From an uncultured Eubacteriales bacterium (GTDB lineage: Bacteria; Bacillota; Clostridia; Oscillospirales; Acutalibacteraceae): DNA of 6,175 nt. A program made the position numbers and the translations under genes. Position 1 is the first letter of the stretch. Every line of letters starts with the position of its first letter. The stretch lies in NCBI GenBank assembly GCA_934476025.1, contig CAKSNI010000068.1:1-6175 (forward strand), in the 5' to 3' direction. Shown here one piece after another: positions 1-4,312 of this stretch. The notes below the pieces were generated by a model. That model ran no database searches. It saw only the letters and a list, made by a program, of their open reading frames with translations, and was not told the origin of the DNA.

Positions 1-2329
1 CGTGTGGACTCTCAAAGCCCTCGGTTATGATGTGGTGATTGTCAACAACAATCCCGAAACCGTTTCTACCGATTATGACACGGCCGATCGTCTTTACTTC
101 GAACCGCTTTGCGAAGAGGATGTCCGGGATATTATCCGCGTCGAAAAGCCGGTAGGGGTAGTGGTGGCCTTCGGCGGGCAGACCGCCATCAAGCTCACCC
201 GCTATTTAAGCGAATCCGGTATTGCCATTTTGGGAACCTCGGCCGAAGGAATTGATCTGGCTGAGGACCGGGAACGCTTTGACGGATTGCTTGAAAAAAT
301 CGGCATTCGGCGTCCCCGCGGCTGTGGGGTCATTACGCTGGATCAGGCTCTCCGTGCCGCCGATTCACTCGGTTATCCGGTTTTGCTGCGGCCGTCCTAT
401 GTTATCGGCGGCCAAAACATGAAAATCGTACACAACCGGGAAGAAGTTTGCCGCTATATGGAACGGATTCTGGCTCAAGGCATCACCAATCCCGTGCTGG
501 TGGACAAATACATGGCCGGAAAAGAACTGGAAGTGGATGTGATTTCCGACGGCCGGGATGTTCTGATTCCGGGGGTCATGCAACATATCGAACGCGCCGG
601 CGTACACAGCGGCGACTCCATTGCCGTCTATCCGCCCTACAGCATCGACGACAAAATGATGGAACGAATTGTGGACTGTTCGGAAAAATTAGCACTTTCT
701 CTGGGCACCAAAGGCCTGGTCAATATCCAATACCTGATTTACCAAAACGAACTATATGTCATTGAGGTAAATCCGCGGGCTTCCCGGACCGTACCGTATA
801 TCAGCAAGGTCACCGGCGTTCCGATGGTGGATATTGCCTCCCGGGTCATGACGGGTTCTGCCTTGGCGGAAATCGGCTGCGGAACCGGGCTTTGCAAAGC
901 ACCGCCCTATTTTGCCGTTAAAGTGCCGGTTTTCTCATTTGAAAAACTCAGCGATGTCAATTCCTATCTCGGGCCGGAAATGAAGTCAACCGGGGAAGTA
1001 CTGGGAATCGGGAAAACCCTGGAAGAAGCTCTTTTTAAAGGGCTGACCTCCGCCGGCCTTGAGTGCCGTTCCCCTCTGAGCGGCCAAAGTTCCGGCATTC
1101 TTCTGAGTGTGGATTCCCACGATCAGCCGGAGGTTCTTTCCCTGGCCAAAAAGCTTTCCGACCTGAAGTTTTGTCTATACGCTACAAGCGAAACCGCGCA
1201 AACCATTCGCACGCTCGGCATTGAGGTGAAAGAAATTGCCGGAATCCGGGAAAACGACAACACCTTCCGTCTGCTTGAAAGCGGGGAAATTTCCGCTATT
1301 ATTTATACCGGAGCCCTGCTGGATTCCACGGTGGATGACTATATAGCGCTCCACCGCCGCGCCCTGCAACTTTCGATTCCCTGTTTTACTTCTTTGGACA
1401 CAGCCAATGCTCTGGCCGATATCATTGCCAGCCGCTATACGGAACAAAACACCGAACTGGTGGATATCAACCATCTGCGCCACCACCGCCGTCCGCTTTC
1501 CTTTGCCAAAATGGAGGGAACCGGCGATGATTATCTCTTTATCGAAAACTTTGATCATTCCATTTCCTGCTCGGAATCTCTCTGTATCGCCCTATGTGAC
1601 CGCCACAAGGGGGTCGGCGGATTCGGAATCGTTCTGATCGAATCCTCCCAAGTGGCCGACGCGAAAATGCGGATTTACAACCAGGACGGTTCCGAAGGAA
1701 AAATGGCCGGAAACTGCATCCGCTGCACCGCCAAATACCTCTACGATAACGGGCTGGTTTCCAAAGAACGCATGACCATCGAAACCGCAAGCGGCGTCAA
1801 AGAGCTAAAACTTTATACCTCCGGCGGAAAGGTTACGCTGGTATCCGTCAACATGGGGAAAGCCGACTTCTCAGCCAAAGCTCTCCCTTCCACCGTGGAT
1901 TCCGAAGAAATCGTGAATGCCCCGCTGGAAATCGGCGGAACGGAATACCGCGTCACCTGTGTGAATGTCGGGAACCCCCACTGTGTGGTTTTTTGCGATC
2001 ATTTGGAAACCGCCGATGTCGCCACCCTCGGTCCGCAATTTGAAAACGCCCCCTGTTTCCCCGAACGCATCAACACGGAATTCGTCCGGATAGTCAATTC
2101 CCGGATGCTGAAAATGCGGGTTTGGGAACGCGGAAACGGCGAAACCTCTGCCTGCGGAACCGGCGCCTGCGCCGCTGTGGCCGCGGCTGTAAAAAACGGG
2201 AAATGTGCCGCCGGCGAGGATATTACCGTCAAGGTGGCCGGCGGTGATCTGACCGTCAACTACACCGGCGATTCGATGGTTTTAACCGGCGACGCAAAGT
2301 TGGTTTTCACCGGTACAACCGAATACTAA
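1..2329 (+). CDS. carB-dapF: CarB (C-terminal half) fused to a DapF-like epimerase domain, 5' end outside window
   Basis: The frame is already open at the left edge, and the GTG at position 2 is internal, not a start. By comparison with E. coli CarB (about 1073 residues), roughly the first 570 residues are missing. Visible residues 1-85 are the pre-ATP-grasp domain (NNNPETVSTDYD, FGGQ). Residues 86-300 are the second ATP-grasp domain, with RPSYVIGGQ at 130-138, IERAGVHSGDS at 196-206 and the metal/ATP motif IEVNPRAS at 254-261. Residues about 365-485 are the MGS-like regulatory domain. CarB's second half phosphorylates carbamate to carbamoyl phosphate, working with the glutaminase CarA in the cytoplasm. 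After a linker of about 15 residues with no stop codon, residues 499-775 form a complete DapF fold (GNPHCV at 657-662, ERGNGETSACGTGACA at 709-724). Gene fusion is seen directly; activity of the DapF half is doubtful because the first catalytic Cys is Ala569. The gene ends with TAA, 22 bases before an intron relic on the other strand. Confidence 0.95.
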   Translation, partial: VWTLKALGYDVVIVNNNPETVSTDYDTADRLYFEPLCEEDVRDIIRVEKPVGVVVAFGGQTAIKLTRYLSESGIAILGTSAEGIDLAEDRERFDGLLEKIGIRRPRGCGVITLDQALRAADSLGYPVLLRPSYVIGGQNMKIVHNREEVCRYMERILAQGITNPVLVDKYMAGKELEVDVISDGRDVLIPGVMQHIERAGVHSGDSIAVYPPYSIDDKMMERIVDCSEKLALSLGTKGLVNIQYLIYQNELYVIEVNPRASRTVPYISKVTGVPMVDIASRVMTGSALAEIGCGTGLCKAPPYFAVKVPVFSFEKLSDVNSYLGPEMKSTGEVLGIGKTLEEALFKGLTSAGLECRSPLSGQSSGILLSVDSHDQPEVLSLAKKLSDLKFCLYATSETAQTIRTLGIEVKEIAGIRENDNTFRLLESGEISAIIYTGALLDSTVDDYIALHRRALQLSIPCFTSLDTANALADIIASRYTEQNTELVDINHLRHHRRPLSFAKMEGTGDDYLFIENFDHSISCSESLCIALCDRHKGVGGFGIVLIESSQVADAKMRIYNQDGSEGKMAGNCIRCTAKYLYDNGLVSKERMTIETASGVKELKLYTSGGKVTLVSVNMGKADFSAKALPSTVDSEEIVNAPLEIGGTEYRVTCVNVGNPHCVVFCDHLETADVATLGPQFENAPCFPERINTEFVRIVNSRMLKMRVWERGNGETSACGTGACAAVAAAVKNGKCAAGEDITVKVAGGDLTVNYTGDSMVLTGDAKLVFTGTTEY
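1496..2329 (+). other. DapF-like domain of the fusion, with altered active site
   Basis: This is the epimerase part of the fused CDS, residues 499-775, about the length of free-standing DapF (270-280 residues). DapF interconverts LL- and meso-diaminopimelate by a two-base mechanism using two cysteines. The second cysteine is kept (Cys718 in SACGTGACA). At the first, where the family has CGNG, this protein reads Ala569-Gly-Asn-Cys572, so the catalytic Cys is Ala and a new Cys lies three residues on. The Asn of the usual G-x-G-N-D motif is Asp509 (GTGDDY), and the usual GxGADG-like loop is GVGGFG (537-542). Other substrate-contact positions remain: Asn560, Asn658, Asn691, Glu709 and Arg710. No convincing ribosome binding site or start codon precedes the domain; the nearest ATG (1511) is at its conserved Met504. 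It could be an inactive, regulatory or structural domain, an epimerase with a moved thiol, or an enzyme with another substrate. Confidence 0.85.
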
Positions 2330-2340
2330 CCTCATTTCAA

Positions 2341-2356
2341 TCGATTCCCGAATCGA
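2341..2356. repeat. Short perfect inverted repeat at the intron 3' border
   Basis: TCGATTC (2341-2347) and GAATCGA (2350-2356) are perfect inverted copies separated by CC. The repeat straddles the predicted intron 3' end at 2352, so half belongs to the intron and half to the flanking DNA after the dapF stop. It has no T-run and is too short to be a convincing terminator. It may be chance or a feature of the 3' exon. Confidence 0.4.
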
Positions 2357-2357
2357 G

Positions 2358-2390
2358 TAGGAGGCTGCCCATTCGTTGAGCAGCCTCCCT
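2358..2390 (-). ncRNA. Group II intron domain VI hairpin
   Basis: A perfect nine-base-pair stem joins 2360-2368 (ggaggctgc) to 2380-2388 (gcagcctcc), with an eleven-base loop. On the minus strand it follows domain V after the short linker GTGTGAGAG, and it is followed by CTACTCGAT, the usual 3' end of class C introns. The A in CCTAC next to the stem is in the region where the branch-point adenosine is expected, though I cannot assign it with certainty. Confidence 0.75.
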
Positions 2391-2394
2391 CTCA

Positions 2395-2428
2395 CACCAC
2401 CGTGCGTACCGTTCGGTACACGGCGGTT
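2395..2428 (-). ncRNA. Group II intron domain V
   Basis: On the minus strand this forms the characteristic domain V hairpin. A nine-pair lower stem joins 2419-2427 to 2396-2404 and includes one G-U pair. A two-base bulge (2405-2406) follows, then a four-pair upper stem (2415-2418 with 2407-2410) and a four-base loop (2411-2414). The lower stem contains the CGC catalytic-triad sequence seen in class C introns, rather than the AGC of most other classes. The structure is intact, so the decay of this element came by deletion elsewhere and not by mutation of the catalytic core. Confidence 0.88.
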
Positions 2429-2431
2429 CAA

Positions 2432-2614
2432 TCCTATTGAGTGCATAGACTTGTACGCTTCGGATATATCGTAATATCCCCTGCGTGCAAGTCTTTCCTT
2501 TGTTATGGCGTGGGTCAATATCCCACTCCCCGCCATAGCCCGGTATCCTTTTCGGGTGTTTTTGTTTCGGTAAGCCTGCCTTTCGGGCATTCCTGACTTC
2601 TTTCGGTTTGTCAC
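2432..2614 (-). pseudogene. Remnant of group II intron reverse transcriptase/maturase, C-terminal end only
   Basis: The open minus-strand frame encodes about 60 residues that match the extreme C-terminus of intron-encoded proteins: a GMPERQAY segment, NTRKGYRAMAGSGIL, then KERLARRGYYDISEAYKSMHS. The pattern of RKGYWR-x-A-x-SxIL followed by a Gly-Tyr helix is typical of this part of the maturase/DNA-binding end. No reverse-transcriptase palm motif (YADD) is present anywhere in the window, so the protein cannot work as an RT. The frame has only a chance GTG at the deletion junction and no ribosome binding site that I can see. It stays open through domain V and on into the end of carB-dapF on the other strand, but that continuation is non-coding intron and exon sequence. 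Confidence 0.8.
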
Positions 2615-2694
2615 CCTCGTCTTCGGCTAACAGTTCCTACTGAAAGGCCTGTAGTGGACTTTCACCGCCAAGTTATGACGCGTGCCGGGCACAC
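2611..2694 (-). ncRNA. 5' remnant of group II intron domain I
   Basis: About 84 bases from the intron 5' end are kept on the minus strand: GTGTGCCCGGCA, then GGCGGTGAAAGTCC, an imperfect CTAC...GTAG hairpin (2641-2658), and CTGTTAGCCGAAG...GAGGGTG. Class C introns have this same order at the start of domain I. In full introns the next sequence after GGGTG continues domain I with the exon-binding loops. Here the similarity stops at about 2611 and maturase C-terminal coding sequence begins, which marks the deletion junction. Confidence 0.78.
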
Positions 2695-2698
2695 AAGT

Positions 2699-2739
2699 AA
2701 AAGAGGAAGGATCAGCCAAAGGCTGATCCTTCCTCTTTT
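2699..2739. terminator. Strong bidirectional intrinsic terminator
   Basis: A perfect inverted repeat: 2699-2717 pairs with 2721-2739 over 19 bases, with an AAA/TTT three-base loop. The core is a 15-pair G+C-containing stem (gaggaaggatcagcc). On the plus strand it is followed by a run of five T (2736-2740), and on the minus strand by TTTTACTT. It can therefore end transcription of the minus-strand glycosidase-nagB-SDR unit and also read-through from carB-dapF. The SDR stop codon (2712-2714) lies inside one arm, so the last SDR codons form part of the hairpin. The group IIC intron relic begins at 2694, five bases past the stem on the minus strand. Confidence 0.9.
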
Positions 2740-3593
2740 TGATTCATTTCGGCAACTGCCTGACAGGCAAATTGATAAATCCTGCGACTTTCCGCAACCG
2801 GAATGCGGGCCATGCGGACCGCCGGTTTTCCCCAGACATCCAAAATTCTCGGCCCGATCCACTGGGAATACCCAGTGGTCTGTTCCATCCCATTTAGAAT
2901 ACTCTTCATGGCTTTAGCCGGCTTCATAAACAAAATTTTCATCGGCCGGCGAATGATGGCAAACAACCATTTCGGGTAGTGATTGGTAATTCCGGTAAAA
3001 CTGATCCCGGGATGAGTCATGGCAAACAGCACCGACGGATGTTGAGCCGCCCATTCCCGATGAGAGGCCATCAGGTACCGTTTGGCATTTCCGTATACAA
3101 AATTACAGAAATTTGTATACGAGAAATCCGGATCATCCGGCCGGCTTTTCCGATAACGATAGGCAATACTTCCCACCACAATCACACGGCTCTTTCGCTG
3201 TTCAAGCAGCGGTGTCAGGGCGGTGGTTATAGAAAACGGCGACAGAAAATCCACCGTAAAGACATCGTCATACCCGCTTTCTCCGATATGCTTCGGCAGA
3301 TCATAAACCCCAGCGTTATGAATCAGCACATCCACCGGTTTTTCCTTTAAAATCCGGCAGGCCGCCCGCACCGAGGACGGGCTGGAAAGATCCGCCGTTA
3401 CCAGTTCCACCGAAGAGTTGGGATAAAGCCTCTGCAATTCCTGCTTTTGACGCGCAGCCTTTTGCGGATTGCGGTTGACCAGAATCAGCGAAGCACCCCG
3501 TCGGCACAAAGCCCGGCAGAGTTCCTGCCCGAGGCCACCGGTTGAACCGGTTATCACCACGGTTTTTCCGGTATCCGAACCCCGATCAATCAT
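2712..3593 (-). CDS. Short-chain dehydrogenase/reductase (SDR), substrate unknown
   Basis: A 293-residue classical SDR of the retinol-dehydrogenase-like type, expected to be a cytoplasmic NAD(P)-dependent oxidoreductase. The Rossmann cofactor motif is TGSTGGLG at residues 15-22, HNAG is at 92-95, the catalytic serine lies in VVGS (Ser142), and the YxxxK pair is Tyr167 and Lys171 (YGNAK). THPG at 193-196 follows the last core strand. Arg41 just after the second strand (LVNRN) weakly favours NADP. The Asn usually found in the helix-4 part of the N-S-Y-K tetrad appears as Asp115 (TVDFLS). A basic, hydrophobic stretch at 207-227 (PKWLFAIIRRPMKILFMKP) might touch the membrane but is not a clear transmembrane segment. 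The start ATG overlaps the nagB stop by eight bases (ATGATTGA) with only a weak upstream GGA, which suggests translational coupling. The stop codon lies inside the downstream terminator. I cannot name the substrate from sequence. Confidence 0.9.
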   Translation of the reverse strand: MIDRGSDTGKTVVITGSTGGLGQELCRALCRRGASLILVNRNPQKAARQKQELQRLYPNSSVELVTADLSSPSSVRAACRILKEKPVDVLIHNAGVYDLPKHIGESGYDDVFTVDFLSPFSITTALTPLLEQRKSRVIVVGSIAYRYRKSRPDDPDFSYTNFCNFVYGNAKRYLMASHREWAAQHPSVLFAMTHPGISFTGITNHYPKWLFAIIRRPMKILFMKPAKAMKSILNGMEQTTGYSQWIGPRILDVWGKPAVRMARIPVAESRRIYQFACQAVAEMNQKEEGSAFG

Positions 3594-4299
3594 TTTCCGA
3601 ATAAATGACGGTCAGATCCGGGTGCAGCTGCAAAATGGAAGCCGGCACCTCCGGGGTGATCGGGCCGTAAAAAGCCTTTTGCAGAATTTCTTTTTTCTTT
3701 TTCCCGGCCGCTATCAACAGGATTTTCCCGGCGTGCATAATGGAAACCATTCCCATGGTAACCGCCTGCCGGGGAACCTCCCCTTCGTTTTGAAAGAACC
3801 GGGAATTGGCCTTTACCGTGCTCTCATGCAGATCTACCACATGGGTGCCGCCGACAAAGCAGGAATCCGGTTCATTAAAACCGATATGCCCGTCCAGGCC
3901 GATGCCCAGCAACTGCAGATCAATCCCGCCGAGTGATTCAATCAGCAGGTCATATTCCCGACACTGCCCGGCGAAATCCCGGGCAATGCCGGAAGGAATG
4001 TGGGTGTTTTCCGGCCGGATGTTGATATGATCAAAAAAGTTCTCCTTCATAAAGGCGTGATAGCTCTGTGGATCCTTTTCATCCAGCCCGACATATTCGT
4101 CCAGATTGACGCTGCGGCAAAGCGAAAAATCCACATCTCCCTTTTGATACCACTGAATCAATTGGCGATAAATGCCGAGCGGAGAAGAACCGGTGGCCAA
4201 CCCGAGTACACTATCCGGTTTCAGGATAATTTGAGCCGAAAGAATGTTGGCTGCCTGCCGGCTCATTTTTTCATAAGTATCTACCGTAAAAAAACGCAT
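3586..4299 (-). CDS. nagB: Glucosamine-6-phosphate deaminase
   Basis: NagB converts glucosamine-6-phosphate to fructose-6-phosphate and ammonia, the step that brings amino sugars into glycolysis; it acts in the cytoplasm. At 237 residues it has the short form typical of Gram-positive enzymes rather than the 266 residues of E. coli. Visible motifs are the phosphate loop ATGSSP (35-40), NLDEYVGL (65-72) with Asp67 as the ring-opening/proton-transfer acid, and GIGLDGHIGFNEP (132-144) with Asp136, His138 and Glu143, matching the catalytic residues of the family. VTMGM (180-184) is also typical. The ATG at 4299 is chosen because GAGAGGG (4306-4312) lies six bases upstream. An in-frame TTG at 4314 would add five residues but would overlap that ribosome binding site and the stop of the preceding gene. 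Co-transcription with the glycosidase (10-11 base gap) and the SDR (8-base overlap) is very likely. Confidence 0.95.
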   Translation of the reverse strand: MRFFTVDTYEKMSRQAANILSAQIILKPDSVLGLATGSSPLGIYRQLIQWYQKGDVDFSLCRSVNLDEYVGLDEKDPQSYHAFMKENFFDHINIRPENTHIPSGIARDFAGQCREYDLLIESLGGIDLQLLGIGLDGHIGFNEPDSCFVGGTHVVDLHESTVKANSRFFQNEGEVPRQAVTMGMVSIMHAGKILLIAAGKKKKEILQKAFYGPITPEVPASILQLHPDLTVIYSEND

Positions 4300-4305
4300 T
4301 TTTTT

Positions 4306-4312
4306 CCCTCTC
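4306..4312 (-). promoter_or_regulatory. Ribosome binding site of nagB
   Basis: GAGAGGG on the minus strand lies six A residues before the nagB ATG (4299-4297) and overlaps the TGA stop (4311-4313) of the upstream glycosidase. It decides the nagB start in favour of ATG 4299 over the TTG at 4314. The start codon is at the edge of an A7-TGCG-T7 sequence (4305-4288) that could form a weak all-A-U hairpin. Confidence 0.8.

Larger units (their letters stand above)
2352..2694 (-). mobile_element. Internally deleted group IIC intron relic
   Basis: Read on the minus strand, the element begins GTGTGCCCGGCA at 2694, the consensus 5' end of bacterial group II introns, followed by domain I-like GGTGAAAGTCC and CTGTTAGCCGAAGACGAGGGTG (down to about 2611). 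The sequence then jumps to the coding region for the C-terminus of an intron maturase (about 2610-2438), followed by a canonical domain V (2395-2428), domain VI (2358-2390) and the 3' end CTACTCGAT at 2352. Full-length class C introns with their protein are about 1.8-2 kb, so most of domain I, domains II-III and the reverse transcriptase core are gone. Domain V carries the CGC form of the catalytic triad and resembles that of the Oceanobacillus iheyensis IIC intron (from memory). The site, directly behind a terminator hairpin, also fits class C. Self-splicing is unlikely because the exon-binding region of domain I appears deleted. The exact ends are placed by consensus and could be off by one or two bases. 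Confidence 0.87.

Noticed and set aside
448..765. Plus-strand 105-codon frame inside carB
   Set aside because: It is a shifted-frame shadow of the ATP-grasp domain, rich in Arg, Gly and His, as expected from the wrong frame of this codon usage.
2282..2614. Minus-strand 110-codon open frame as an independent gene
   Set aside because: Its first 60 residues are the C-terminus of an intron maturase, the middle reads through the domain V and VI hairpins, and the end is antisense to carB-dapF. It has only a GTG at the deletion junction and no ribosome binding site.
2330..2700. Riboswitch, small RNA gene or CRISPR-like array in the intergenic stretch
   Set aside because: The hairpins are explained by group II intron domains and the terminator. 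There are no regularly spaced direct repeats, and no known riboswitch core was recognised.
2654..2917. Plus-strand 87-codon open frame across the terminator
   Set aside because: It crosses the intron 5' end and the terminator hairpin and then runs antisense to the well-supported SDR; the product resembles nothing I recognise.
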